NCBI RefSeq assembly: GCF_902726565.1 | Contig: NZ_CACVAF010000018.1 | Span: 1-55,308, forward strand | Direction of reading: 5' to 3' | From: Yersinia vastinensis | GTDB taxonomy: Bacteria; Pseudomonadota; Gammaproteobacteria; Enterobacterales; Enterobacteriaceae | DNA: 55,308 nucleotides | Shown here: piece by piece, positions 46,530-55,149 of the stretch | Numbering within the stretch: the first letter of the stretch is position 1 | Layout: each line of letters opens with the position of its first letter | Made by a program: the position numbers and the translations under genes | The notes under the pieces: model-generated | The model's database searches: none | Seen by the model: the letters and a program-made list of their open reading frames with translations, nothing else | Told to the model about the DNA's origin: nothing

Positions 46530-47384
46530 CTAACTTTCCGCTACCGAATTGCTCTCGATAGCAGGTTCTTCTTTACGACGATGCAGAGCGATAACAAAGT
46601 CTGTTTCACAGATAAAAGATTGTCGCGCCGCCAGATCTTGCCCCGTTTCAATGGAGGCACGCCAGGCAAAAGGCGTCATCTGTAATAAATTAAAACCCTG
46701 TTTACCCGTTAACTTCATCTCATAGCCCAATTCTTCACGGCTGACTAACTCAAATCCATCTAGATACTCTTGGTTATCGTCATGGAGTTGTACTTGGGCA
46801 TAGATCAGTGCTTTTAACTGGTACAGATGGCGTGGGCCAGGGGCTACTGTCACCACAATACCACCGGGCTTGACAGTACGTGCCAGCTCGGCGGCCTTGC
46901 AAGGTGCATAAATACGTAATACGGCGTCAAGCGCCTGATTAGCAAAGGGCAACCGGTGACTAGAGGCCACACAAAAATTCACCTGTGGATAACGTTTTGC
47001 TCCATATCTTACGGCCACTTTAGCGACATCTAATCCAAATACGGATACTTGGCGCTGCCGATTGAGTCGGTTTGCAACCTCAGCAGTGTAATACCCCTCG
47101 CCACAACCGATATCAAGTAACATGGCAGCATCCAGAGGGAGTGCCGTATCTAGAATCTCACAGATACGCTGCTGCAAAGGCTGATAATAACCTGCATCAA
47201 GAAATGCCCGACGCGCTTGCATCATCTCTGGGCTGTCCCCGGGCTGTTTTGATCCCTTATGCTGTACCGGCATTAAATTGACGTAGCCCTCTTTGGCACA
47301 ATCAAACTGATGATTATTGCTGCAACGCCACTGTTGCGGACTTTGCTGCATGGCCTGATGACAAAGGGGACACAGATAAGACAT
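46530..47384 (-). CDS. rlmA: 23S rRNA (guanine-745-N1)-methyltransferase
   Basis: A 284-residue SAM-dependent enzyme. The N-terminal zinc finger is CPLCHQ...[18 protein letters not shown] (four cysteine/histidine ligands). SAM motif I is [12 protein letters not shown] (residues about 89-100). It methylates G745 of 23S rRNA; in E. coli loss slows growth and gives viomycin resistance. Length and motifs agree with RlmA (RrmA). It starts at ATG 47384 and is convergent with nothing; the FtsI-type gene ends upstream in the same direction. Confidence 0.94.
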   Translation of the reverse strand: MSYLCPLCHQAMQQSPQQWRCSNNHQFDCAKEGYVNLMPVQHKGSKQPGDSPEMMQARRAFLDAGYYQPLQQRICEILDTALPLDAAMLLDIGCGEGYYTAEVANRLNRQRQVSVFGLDVAKVAVRYGAKRYPQVNFCVASSHRLPFANQALDAVLRIYAPCKAAELARTVKPGGIVVTVAPGPRHLYQLKALIYAQVQLHDDNQEYLDGFELVSREELGYEMKLTGKQGFNLLQMTPFAWRASIETGQDLAARQSFICETDFVIALHRRKEEPAIESNSVAES

Positions 47385-47502
47385 GGTTGAGTTCCAGATA
47401 ACAGATAAATAACCGCCAGAGTCACCGGCAGACGCGGAGTTAGTCTAAAGAAGCCCCGGTACTGATGCAAGCCGCGGTTTAACATGGTGAATTCACGGAA
47501 GA

Positions 47503-49212
47503 TTAGCTGTGTCGAACTCCCCCAACAGGAATGGCATCAGGCTCAACATTCATGGTTCGTAAAATTTGCCCCATAATGTCACTAAATACCGGAGCTGAAA
47601 CCGCACCACCGTAGTATTTTCCACCTTGGGGATTATTAATCATCACCACCAATGCGAAGCGAGGCTGACTGGCTGGAGCCACCCCCACAGTGTACGCCAC
47701 ATATTTATCGATATATTGGCCATTGGGCCCAATCTTCTTGGCAGTCCCGGTTTTGACCGCCACTCGATATCCACGCACCGCCGCTTTCACCCCCCCACCA
47801 CCGGGCAATGCCACACTCTCCATCATATGTTCAACCTGTTGCACCAACACCTCGGGGAATACCCGCTGCCCCAACACTGGCGGGTCAACTTTAGTAATCG
47901 ACAAGGGCCGATAAATACCGAAGCTGCCAATAGTGGCGTAGACTCGCGCCAATTGCAGTGGTGTCACCATCAAACCATAGCCAAAAGAGAACGTTGCACG
48001 GTCTAAATCACTCCAGCGCTGGCGATGCGGCATCAATCCACGGCTCTCTCCCGTCAGCCCCAACTGAGTGGGTTCCCCCAAGCCAAATGAGGTATAAGTT
48101 TCCATAAGTGCCGAAGCCGGCATAGCCAGCGCCAGACGAGAGACACCCACATCACTCGATTTTTGTAAAACGCCCGTGAGCGACAGCGCAGGGTAAAAAC
48201 CCACATCTTTAATTTGATGTCCGCTTAATATATAAGGGTGGGTATCTAGCACAGAGTCAGGTTTCACCAAGTGGCGCTGTAATGCCGTCATAACCACCAT
48301 AGGTTTAACTGTCGAGCCCGGTTCAAAAATATCGCTGATGGCCCGGTTACGAAAATTTTCCTCCGGTGTTGATGCGCGATTGTTCGGGTTGAAAGTCGGA
48401 TAATTTGCCATCGCCAACACTTCGCCTGTATTGATATCAATCACCACGGCAGAGCCGGAGTCTGCTTTATTGAACATCACGGCATTGGTCAGCGCATGTG
48501 ATGTTTCCGCCTGTAGCCGTTCATCAATACTGAGTTCAACATTTTGTCCGGGGTGACTATCTGTAGACGAAATATCTTCCACTACCCGACCAAATCTGTC
48601 TTTGCGTACCACTCGACTGCCTGCTGTGCCACTAAGCAGTGAGTTAAAACTCTTTTCGACCCCCTCAATACCTTGATCATCAATATTGGTAAAACCCACA
48701 AGATTGGCCGCAACATCGCCAGAAGGATAAAAACGCCTTGATTCCTCTTTGATGGCAATACCGGGTAATTTCAGCCGTTGGATATATTCAGCAACATCAG
48801 GCTCCACCTGTCTGGCAAGATAGACGAAACGTGCATTGGGATTCTGCCTGATACGGCCATTCAACTGATCCAGTGGCATATTGAGTTCCTGAGCCAATGC
48901 CTGCCAACGCACAGAAACGCCCACTCCCCCCTTCTCTAATACCGATTTCGGATCAGCCCAGATAGCCTCAACCGGTACACTGACAGCTAACGGATGCCCA
49001 TTGCGGTCAGTAATCATTCCACGCGTATTGGGTGTGGCCACCACCCGCACTGAGCGCATATCTTCTTCTTTTACCAGTGGGTCCGGTTCGATAACTTGCA
49101 ACCAGGCAACTCGAACAATTAGCCCTAAAAATGACAGTAAAATACAACTACACAGCAAGCCAAAGCGCCATTGAATAAAGTTGTGAGCGTCATTTTTGGG
49201 TTTAGATATCAC
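47503..49212 (-). CDS. FtsI-type peptidoglycan transpeptidase paralogue (PBP3-like)
   Basis: A class B penicillin-binding protein of about 569 residues, very close to E. coli FtsI. One N-terminal membrane anchor (WRFGLLCSCILLSFLGLIVRVAWLQV), then the PBP dimer domain (DMRSVRVVATPNTRGMITDRNG), then the transpeptidase domain with catalytic STVK in EPGSTVKPM, a second motif SSD in QKSSDVGVS, and KTGT in VAVKTGTAKK. E. coli has SSN in motif 2; here the codon is GAT. The gene is not in a division cluster but beside rlmA, like the Salmonella PBP3SAL gene. The start GTG 49212 is chosen by homology; a further 40 open codons precede it. Confidence 0.9.
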   Translation of the reverse strand: MISKPKNDAHNFIQWRFGLLCSCILLSFLGLIVRVAWLQVIEPDPLVKEEDMRSVRVVATPNTRGMITDRNGHPLAVSVPVEAIWADPKSVLEKGGVGVSVRWQALAQELNMPLDQLNGRIRQNPNARFVYLARQVEPDVAEYIQRLKLPGIAIKEESRRFYPSGDVAANLVGFTNIDDQGIEGVEKSFNSLLSGTAGSRVVRKDRFGRVVEDISSTDSHPGQNVELSIDERLQAETSHALTNAVMFNKADSGSAVVIDINTGEVLAMANYPTFNPNNRASTPEENFRNRAISDIFEPGSTVKPMVVMTALQRHLVKPDSVLDTHPYILSGHQIKDVGFYPALSLTGVLQKSSDVGVSRLALAMPASALMETYTSFGLGEPTQLGLTGESRGLMPHRQRWSDLDRATFSFGYGLMVTPLQLARVYATIGSFGIYRPLSITKVDPPVLGQRVFPEVLVQQVEHMMESVALPGGGGVKAAVRGYRVAVKTGTAKKIGPNGQYIDKYVAYTVGVAPASQPRFALVVMINNPQGGKYYGGAVSAPVFSDIMGQILRTMNVEPDAIPVGGVRHS

Positions 49213-49415
49213 AGAGTTCAATCCTAAAGAAGTGCATGAGTTATAGCTGCCATTAAACCCTATACCCCACGTCAATAGGTGCCAAAACAGTGATACAAGA
49301 TGCGTTATTTTGCAACAATTCGCTAACGACAATTTAAAAGAAAAGGTGGCTGGTCAATAAGTTAAAAAACGGCTTACACTAAATGGCGTACTTTATTTTT
49401 CATTAGGTAAGTCCA

Positions 49416-50135
49416 ATGACTGATTTTTCCCCCCAATTCAGCCGTATCACCACAATCTGTCATGGTTTTGGCAAAAAATCCGCCCTATTACCGGACTGTC
49501 TGCAACCCTATCAGATGACCCAAGCGAATAAAAAACAGGTTCATGGCACAACGATTATCGATGTGACAGAGCCGGGGCAAGAGTGCGGCGAAGCCGATGG
49601 CCTCTATACCACTCAGGCTGGTATTTTATTAACCGTGCTGACCGCAGACTGTCTGCCGGTTATCTTCAGTCAACGGCAAGGAAAAGGTATTGCTGTGGTT
49701 CATGCCGGTTGGCGTGGATTGCTAGATGGCATCATCTTAAACATGGTTGAGCGCATTGCCTGTGATGATGACCCTGCGAATTGGGTCGCCGCGATAGGGC
49801 CAGCCGCCCACGCTTGTTGTTATGAAGTGAATGAAGAATTGGCCGAACGGTTTATTCGCGAACTACCGTTGGCAAAAAATGTCATCTCACCTTACTTTCG
49901 CCACCTCAACCTCACGGCGATTGCTGAGTACCAATTGCGTGGTGCGGGTATTAGTCATGTTGATCGTGTCGGGAGTTGCACCATATGCACGACCACACCC
50001 CATGGCGAGGATGATAACCAGCCCCATTTCAAATACACCAGCTTTCGGCGCACCACTCAACGACAGGCCATTGACCCTGCCCATCCGGGAATTAAGGGCC
50101 GCAATCAGTATTCCGGCTTAATTATTTTGCCTTAG
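49416..50135 (+). CDS. PgeF/YfiH-like laccase-domain protein
   Basis: A 239-residue protein of the DUF152 (YfiH/PgeF, LACC1-related) family. Metal-binding residues are in NKKQVHGT (His), TADCLPV (Cys) and VVHAGWRGL (His), and AIGPAAHACCYEV is the usual next block. Family members are purine-nucleoside-active enzymes or, for E. coli PgeF, correct wrong amino acids in peptidoglycan precursors. This gene is not at the yfiH locus (next to rluD) and so is probably a paralogue. It is divergent from the FtsI paralogue with a 203-base gap. Followed by a terminator shared with cspC. Confidence 0.88.
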   Translation: MTDFSPQFSRITTICHGFGKKSALLPDCLQPYQMTQANKKQVHGTTIIDVTEPGQECGEADGLYTTQAGILLTVLTADCLPVIFSQRQGKGIAVVHAGWRGLLDGIILNMVERIACDDDPANWVAAIGPAAHACCYEVNEELAERFIRELPLAKNVISPYFRHLNLTAIAEYQLRGAGISHVDRVGSCTICTTTPHGEDDNQPHFKYTSFRRTTQRQAIDPAHPGIKGRNQYSGLIILP

Positions 50136-50163
50136 TGCGCCGATTTCTCAGACCACAGAAACG

Positions 50164-50190
50164 AAAAAACCCGCACAAAGGCGGGTTTTT
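50164..50190. terminator. Bidirectional terminator between the PgeF-like gene and cspC
   Basis: AAAAAACCCGC-N6-GCGGGTTTTT lies between two convergent genes. It forms a good hairpin with T-runs on both strands. Confidence 0.88.
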
Positions 50191-50207
50191 AACAGCAAAA
50201 GAGCTGA

Positions 50208-50417
50208 TTAGATTGCAGTAACGTTTACTGCAGACGGACCTTTCTGACCGTCTTGGATTTCGAACTCTACGTTCTGGCCTTCAGCCAGGGTTTTGAAGCC
50301 ATTACCCTGGATTGCAGAGAAGTGTACGAACACATCTTTGCTGCCGTCAGCTGGAGTGATGAAACCGAAACCTTTAGACTCGTTGAACCACTTAACTTGA
50401 CCTTTGATCTTTGCCAT
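50208..50417 (-). CDS. cspC: Cold-shock-like protein CspC
   Basis: A 69-residue OB-fold RNA chaperone differing from E. coli CspC by only one or two residues ([10 protein letters not shown] for GPAAVNVTAI). RNP motifs KGFGFIT and DVFVHFSA are present. It stabilises mRNAs such as rpoS and is active at 37 C, not only in the cold. It lies 42 bases downstream of yobF, as in the E. coli yobF-cspC operon. Very close Csp paralogues exist; the yobF context favours CspC over CspE. Confidence 0.93.
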   Translation of the reverse strand: MAKIKGQVKWFNESKGFGFITPADGSKDVFVHFSAIQGNGFKTLAEGQNVEFEIQDGQKGPSAVNVTAI

Positions 50418-50459
50418 CTTGAGTATTTCCTTTGGATTGTTTAACTCGCCCGTGGGCGT

Positions 50460-50576
50460 TTACATAGACAAACTAGAGTCGTTACTGCTTGAGGCACTAA
50501 GATAAGGATCGGCAGAGAAGCGGTATTCAACGCTAACGTCTTTACTCAGAACTTCTTTACTGAAAATGCCACACAT
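50460..50576 (-). CDS. yobF: Small stress protein YobF
   Basis: A 38-residue protein starting [20 protein letters not shown], which matches the first 26 residues of E. coli YobF ([20 protein letters not shown]). The C-terminal part ([17 protein letters not shown]) is shorter and serine-rich. E. coli YobF is 47 residues and is heat- and membrane-stress-responsive. Its mRNA is dicistronic with cspC. The start is ATG 50576. Confidence 0.9.
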   Translation of the reverse strand: MCGIFSKEVLSKDVSVEYRFSADPYLSASSSNDSSLSM

Positions 50577-51566
50577 ATACAGAACTGTACCTCGTTTTAC
50601 CCATATGCGTTATCACATACTCTGTATTCGATGGCAAGCCATTTTTAATCAAGGGTGAACCTGTCGCACATATTTGAAACGGTTGCGCATAAAGAATGCG
50701 TAAATATGCCAAAATTTGTTGAAGGTCATCGTATTTTCTGCTCTATTTTTTTATACTATCCCGCCCCGCTTTCTTACTGGTTTTTAACATTTAAGCTAAC
50801 ACTTTTTATAATGCTGCTTACGTGAAACTCTTTTGGTTTCCAGCTCAAACTGATGACAAAAAAGTGCATTGGTATAAAATTTATTAGCATTAAATATATA
50901 ATAATTGAATATATAGCAGCTTCTGTTTTGGTGCCGAGGCCAGCTAACACCGCTGCTCTCACACGTGAAACCCACCAAACTAACTCCTTACTTAACCTCA
51001 GGTTATGTTCATTGCGTTATTCGCATAAGAAATACATAAATATCTTATTTTTCCATTCGCATCAGAGATGAAAAAATAACCACTCAGTTCGCCATAGCTG
51101 GCCTAGTTTCTAATGAGAAAAATAGATTTAAATAAAAAGCCAGCGAGAGAAAACCACATAAATCCAATCACACTTTATTGTGTCATATAGGTGCATTAAT
51201 TTAGTCATTTTGGAAAAAACGCACCAGGAAAGTGCATTTTTGTTTTATTTAATCTGTATAAATATACTGAAAATTACACTTTTTTAGTCAGTTTACGGCG
51301 ATAAAATCTAACGAAAAACGTCAACAATTTGTGCTATAGAAAACAGATTGAGACATTTCTTGATGCTCAGGAATTAAAATTTAATTATTCTGGCGCGCAG
51401 TTGAAAACACTATTTTAGTTGCTCGTTATAGAATCGTTTAGGTTTAGGGTTATACCCTCTGCTTTATTATAAATAATGTTTTATTCGTCATTAGTTTTGA
51501 TAGGTACAAAGATTATCTGATGCCAAGAAATCTTATTTCACCTTATCAGCATCAGAGAGTTATTCC
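50577..51566. other. Long AT-rich gap between yobF and pagP
   Basis: About 990 bases without a convincing gene; frames of 60-72 codons exist but lack coding character. A short GC-richer patch at about 50930-50975 stands out. It should contain the yobF-cspC promoter, the pagP promoter and a candidate PhoP box (51424-51440). No terminator or known sRNA is recognised. Confidence 0.45.
51424..51440 (+). promoter_or_regulatory. Candidate PhoP box upstream of pagP
   Basis: Half-sites CGTTAT and CGTTTA are 11 bases apart, the period of the (T/G)GTTTA-N5-(T/G)GTTTA PhoP box. A TATACC -10-like sequence starts 10 bases downstream. PagP is a known PhoP target in Salmonella. The first half-site is imperfect. 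Confidence 0.4.
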
Positions 51567-52181
51567 ATGAATTACAAACATATTATCAAGGCCGTGTTGT
51601 GTAGTGGTCTGTGGTTGAGTCAGGCTTCAACAGCACTTGCCGATGACAAAAGTCCATCCACCAAATCCTCAATAGAAAACAAAACTGCACTGTCTGCCCG
51701 CAATGACAGCCTATGGCAACGTTTGGTGAATAACATATCCCTCACTTGGGACTCTCCTAATCAAGAGCTGTACATCCCGCTGAATACTTGGCATAACCGC
51801 TGGACCTATGATGATGACAAGATAGAGTCCTACAATGAGCGGCCTTGGGGTCTCGGCTATGGCAAGTATCGCTATGATGAAGATAACAACTGGCATGCAG
51901 TGTATGCGATGGCGTTCATGGACTCACATAATGAAATTGAGCCGATTATAGGTTACGGCTATCAAAAAATGTGGATACCTGGAGAAATGGACGGTTGGCG
52001 TTTTGGTATCGGCTTTACCGCCAGTATTACCGCACGTCATGAATATCATTACATTCCAATTCCATTACCCCTGCCACTGCTCTCTATTGAATATAATAGG
52101 TTTGCTCTGCAAACCACCTATATTCCCGGCACTTATAATAATGGTAATGTCTTGTTTACTTGGATGCGGTGGCAATTCTAA
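51567..52181 (+). CDS. pagP: Lipid A palmitoyltransferase PagP
   Basis: A 204-residue outer-membrane enzyme that moves palmitate from phospholipid to lipid A and so lowers permeability to cationic peptides. The signal peptide ends ALA before DDKSP. An N-terminal amphipathic helix is followed by an eight-stranded barrel. Catalytic residues match E. coli PagP: His in NTWHNRW, Asp and Ser in FMDSHNEIEP. YIPGTYNNGNV and the terminal MRWQF (aromatic end) are conserved. It is longer than the E. coli protein (186) because of an extended N-terminal segment. In E. coli pagP sits beside cspE, so a csp gene neighbour recurs here. Confidence 0.93.
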   Translation: MNYKHIIKAVLCSGLWLSQASTALADDKSPSTKSSIENKTALSARNDSLWQRLVNNISLTWDSPNQELYIPLNTWHNRWTYDDDKIESYNERPWGLGYGKYRYDEDNNWHAVYAMAFMDSHNEIEPIIGYGYQKMWIPGEMDGWRFGIGFTASITARHEYHYIPIPLPLPLLSIEYNRFALQTTYIPGTYNNGNVLFTWMRWQF

Positions 52182-52373
52182 TTCAGACTATTCCAACATT
52201 TTTTAACCATATTGCTAAAGTGGTTATATTTGTTATTAGGAATTAGTCTCAATTAACTTTGATTGGCGCCAAATGAGATGATAGCTATAACCTATTATAG
52301 GTATTCGATCTCAACTTTATTTATTGTTGGGAATTTAAACAATAGATAACATTTAGAAAGTCATTCCAAACAA

Positions 52374-52410
52374 CTAAATAGCCGGGCAGTATTAATGTCC
52401 GGCTATTTAG
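52374..52410. terminator. Terminator-like hairpin between pagP and the permease
   Basis: CTAAATAGCCGG and CCGGCTATTTAG form a perfect 12-base stem with a 13-base loop between two convergent genes. There is no long T-run after it, but the lower stem is A/T-rich. Confidence 0.65.
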
Positions 52411-52428
52411 CATCACACAGTAACCAAA

Positions 52429-53820
52429 TCAGGCCGCGTTTGAATCATTGGCTTGTGTTTGATTACTCTTATCTCTACGGCGAGTCAGCATAAAACCGCA
52501 CCATAATAGTGCTATCCAGACAGGCATCATTAGCACGGAGATCTGAATGCCGTCAGTGAGGTACATGATAACCAAGATCAATGCCAGAAACACCAGACAC
52601 AGATAGTTGCCATAGGGATACCATAACGCTTTGAAGCGGGGTTCGATGCCTTCTTGTACCTTTGCAGCCCTAAACTTCAAATGAGCTAAACAAATCATAA
52701 CCCAGTTGATGACTAACGTTGATACCACCAACGCCATCAGCAACTCAAAAGCTTTTCCTGGCATCACATAGTTAATCACCACCCCTGCCGAAGTCGCTAG
52801 CGCCGAAAGAGCAATCGACAAAATTGGCACACCACGCTTGTTCACCTTGGTTAGCACCTTGGGCGCGTTCCCTTGCGATGCCAAACCAAAGAGCATACGG
52901 CTATTACAATAAACACCACTGTTGTACACCGATAGCGCTGCGGTCAAAACCACCACGTTCAGAATTGTCGCCACCAGATTACTGTCCAATGCATGAAAAA
53001 TCATGACAAAAGGACTGCCACCTTCGACAACCTTGCCCCATGGGTAAAGGGAAAGCAGCACGGCTAATGAGCCGATATAAAAAATAAGGATACGATAGAC
53101 AACCTGATTGGTCGCTTTAGGAATGCTGTGATGAGGATCCTCGGCTTCTGCTGCGGTGATACCCACCATTTCCAGCCCGCCGAAAGAAAACATAATTACG
53201 GCCATTGCCATGACTAACCCAGTCAAGCCATGAGGCATAAAGCCCCCTTGCGCCCAGAGGTTAGTAACAGAAGCATTTGGTCCACCGGACCCAGATGCCA
53301 GCAAATAGGCCCCGAACACAATCATACCAATGATGGCAACCACTTTAATGATAGCGAACCAGAATTCGGTTTCACCATACATACGTACGTTAACTAGATT
53401 GATCGCATTTATCAGAACAAAAAATACTGCAGCTGATACCCAAGTGGGTATTTCTGGCCACCAATATTGAATATAGATACCGACTGCAGTCAATTCCGCC
53501 ATACCGACTAGGATAAACATGGCCCAGTAGTTCCAGCCAGATAGGAAGCCCGCAAAATCGCCCCAATATTTATAAGCAAAATGGCTGAATGACCCCGCAA
53601 CTGGCTCCTCAACTACCATTTCGCCCAACTGGCGCATAATAAGAAATGCGATAAAACCGCCGATGGCATAACCCAGAATAACTGAGGGGCCAGCCATCTT
53701 AATGGTTTGTGCTATCCCTAGAAATAGCCCTGTACCAATCGCTCCACCCAGAGCAATAAGTTGAATATGACGATTTTTTAAACCACGTTTTAGTGTTGAG
53801 TCCTGCAACTGCTGTTCCAT
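52429..53820 (-). CDS. Aromatic amino-acid permease, AroP-like
   Basis: A 463-residue APC-superfamily permease with twelve membrane helices. LKRGLKNRHIQLIALGGAIGTGLFLG and GEMVVEEPVAGSFSHFAYKYWG are shared with E. coli AroP and PheP; GLVMAMAVIMFSFGGLEMVGITAAEAE and NSGVYCNSRMLFGLASQGNAP follow. The VAGSFSHFAYKYWG form is closer to AroP. It imports Phe, Tyr and Trp with protons. The start at ATG 53820 has GAGG upstream and matches the family; 27 extra codons are open. It is not at the usual aroP locus next to aceE, so it may be a paralogue. Confidence 0.85.
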   Translation of the reverse strand: MEQQLQDSTLKRGLKNRHIQLIALGGAIGTGLFLGIAQTIKMAGPSVILGYAIGGFIAFLIMRQLGEMVVEEPVAGSFSHFAYKYWGDFAGFLSGWNYWAMFILVGMAELTAVGIYIQYWWPEIPTWVSAAVFFVLINAINLVNVRMYGETEFWFAIIKVVAIIGMIVFGAYLLASGSGGPNASVTNLWAQGGFMPHGLTGLVMAMAVIMFSFGGLEMVGITAAEAEDPHHSIPKATNQVVYRILIFYIGSLAVLLSLYPWGKVVEGGSPFVMIFHALDSNLVATILNVVVLTAALSVYNSGVYCNSRMLFGLASQGNAPKVLTKVNKRGVPILSIALSALATSAGVVINYVMPGKAFELLMALVVSTLVINWVMICLAHLKFRAAKVQEGIEPRFKALWYPYGNYLCLVFLALILVIMYLTDGIQISVLMMPVWIALLWCGFMLTRRRDKSNQTQANDSNAA

Positions 53821-54010
53821 CCTATCCTCTGCCGCACCTGTTACACACTGGCGTGGTAAACAGCGCCTTTCGTAAATGAATCTGCGGCGGTTTTTTAACA
53901 CTTAAACCAGATTGCATCAAGGATAAAGGTGGTTAGCTGACAATTGGACAAAAATCCATCAGTTTGCGTTATATAAGGTTGCCAGTTTATTGATGAACTC
54001 TTACCCCATC

Positions 54011-54256
54011 TCAGGGGTGTAGCGCAGAAATACCACAGAGTTTACTCAAATTACGCGCACCAATCATGAGTGTCGCCACGTATGACTGGCGCCGTGTGAC
54101 AACTTCCACTGCAACACGATTATTTTTATAACGGATAAGGTAAGTTGAAGGCCAGCCCTGCCGCCGCTCGCCATAGGATTTTTGGTGGCAGTCAATGGCG
54201 GCATGCGCAATGACCAGATGCGATAAGTTTGAATCGCCTTTAATGATACGTTTCAT
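54011..54256 (-). CDS. DUF4060-like small protein
   Basis: An 81-residue basic protein starting MKRIIKGDSNLSHLVIAHAA with a C-terminal part rich in Arg and Tyr (YLIRYKNNRVAVEVVTRRQS). The start ATG 54256 is preferred because GGAG lies six bases upstream; the frame opens 30 codons earlier. The KRIIKGD start and the VEVxxRRxSYVAT segment resemble the phage-associated DUF4060 family; that is a weak recognition. It lies just downstream of the NinX-like gene on the same strand. Confidence 0.5.
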   Translation of the reverse strand: MKRIIKGDSNLSHLVIAHAAIDCHQKSYGERRQGWPSTYLIRYKNNRVAVEVVTRRQSYVATLMIGARNLSKLCGISALHP

Positions 54257-54355
54257 CATCAGCTCCGCGAAAGTAGTTAAAAAACGCTTACCGTTTGTGA
54301 TTCCTGTCACTGAGCGCTTGCGGCATATTTTGCTGAAAATTATCAACGCCGCTGA

Positions 54356-54664
54356 TTACGCTTCTTGACTGAGCAAATAACAGATCATTGCCGCACGTAA
54401 TGGACTTTGGCTGTAGGCTTGCCATTCGCCTTGTGGATTGGTGATCTTGGCATTCCACTGATTATTATCATTAATTTCTGGGGAGTAGATACCAATTTTA
54501 TTGGCGCAAATGATAGGCCATGCATCGGAAGGGTTTTTGCAGTAATCCTTACCTTTAATACCACCATAGGGATACCACTTATCTGGGTCTTCACCGGTAA
54601 GTAACGCAATGCTTCTGTTCACCTCGCTGTCACTTTCTTCATACCATTTAATCATCCGAATCAC
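54356..54664 (-). CDS. NinX-like (DUF2591) phage protein
   Basis: A 102-residue protein. Near its start YEESDSEVNRSIA corresponds to the phage NinX N-terminus, and NPSDAWPIICANKIGI followed by SPLRAAMICYLL is the core DUF2591 signature. NinX is encoded in the nin region of lambdoid phages (P22) and has no assigned function. The start is GTG 54664, behind GGAGAACG. It is a stand-alone phage-type gene in chromosomal surroundings, together with the DUF4060-like gene downstream. Confidence 0.72.
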   Translation of the reverse strand: MIRMIKWYEESDSEVNRSIALLTGEDPDKWYPYGGIKGKDYCKNPSDAWPIICANKIGIYSPEINDNNQWNAKITNPQGEWQAYSQSPLRAAMICYLLSQEA

Positions 54665-54789
54665 CGTTCTCCTGAAAAGTTCTGGCTACATTACGGCGAA
54701 ATTAAGACAAATTCATGACAGTCAACAAAGTTTGTTGTTGCTTACCGAGAGGAGAAAATCTAAGGGGACAGAGAGCAAAGAGAGAAAGG

Positions 54790-54820
54790 TGTGGGCGAGA
54801 AAAGCAACATATCGCCCACA
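54790..54820. repeat. Inverted repeat downstream of yebO
   Basis: TGTGGGCGA and TCGCCCACA form a perfect 9-base dyad around a 13-base loop. It is 54 bases past the yebO stop on the minus strand and could be its terminator, but only a mixed C/T run follows. Confidence 0.5.
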
Positions 54821-54873
54821 GGCAGTAGCAATCATCTGCCCCCCCTGCTGGGGGTGCCAGAATTAAGAGAAGT

Positions 54874-55149
54874 TTACCTCTCTGGTATAAAGCCCTTAAA
54901 ATCAAGCGGAGACACAATATCGCTATCACTTTGCCCATCACTCACGCCTGTGGCGTTTTCCAACAACGCTTTGAGCAATTCTGTTTGTTGCCTTTGCTGT
55001 TCGACAATGTCTTGTAACAAGCGGACCTGTTCATTGGCTCGCACACTGGCACGGCTCAAAAAGAACCAAACTATCAAGAAAAAAATGACAGTAAACAGTG
55101 ATAAAGCGATTGGAATGGCACCCAGTGCGCCCATATTTGTATCTAACAT
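54874..55149 (-). CDS. yebO: Membrane protein YebO
   Basis: A 91-residue protein with one membrane helix ([21 protein letters not shown]) followed by a coiled-coil segment ([27 protein letters not shown]). Matches E. coli YebO in size and pattern (SRTNEQ-type [11 protein letters not shown]). Function unknown. In E. coli yebO lies next to yobF and mgrB; here yobF is 4.3 kb away, separated by pagP, a permease and phage-type genes. The 160 bases beyond it to the window end show no mgrB. Confidence 0.88.
   Translation of the reverse strand: MLDTNMGALGAIPIALSLFTVIFFLIVWFFLSRASVRANEQVRLLQDIVEQQRQQTELLKALLENATGVSDGQSDSDIVSPLDFKGFIPER

Noticed and set aside
47626-48006. 126-codon plus-strand frame inside the FtsI paralogue
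   Set aside because: Shadow of the conserved transpeptidase domain on the other strand.
50853-51071. 72-codon plus-strand frame in the yobF-pagP gap
   Set aside because: AT-driven composition (many Ile, Lys, Tyr), no Shine-Dalgarno of note and no family. It overlaps other equally poor frames on the minus strand.
51221-51245. Possible sRNA terminator (GCAC, seven-base loop, GTGC, then T-rich run)
   Set aside because: The stem is only four bases long, so it is too weak to support an sRNA gene.
53821-54000. TyrR box upstream of the aromatic amino-acid permease
   Set aside because: TGTT...AACA ends are visible near 53840-53862, but the spacing and half-sites do not fit TGTAAA-N6-TTTACA.
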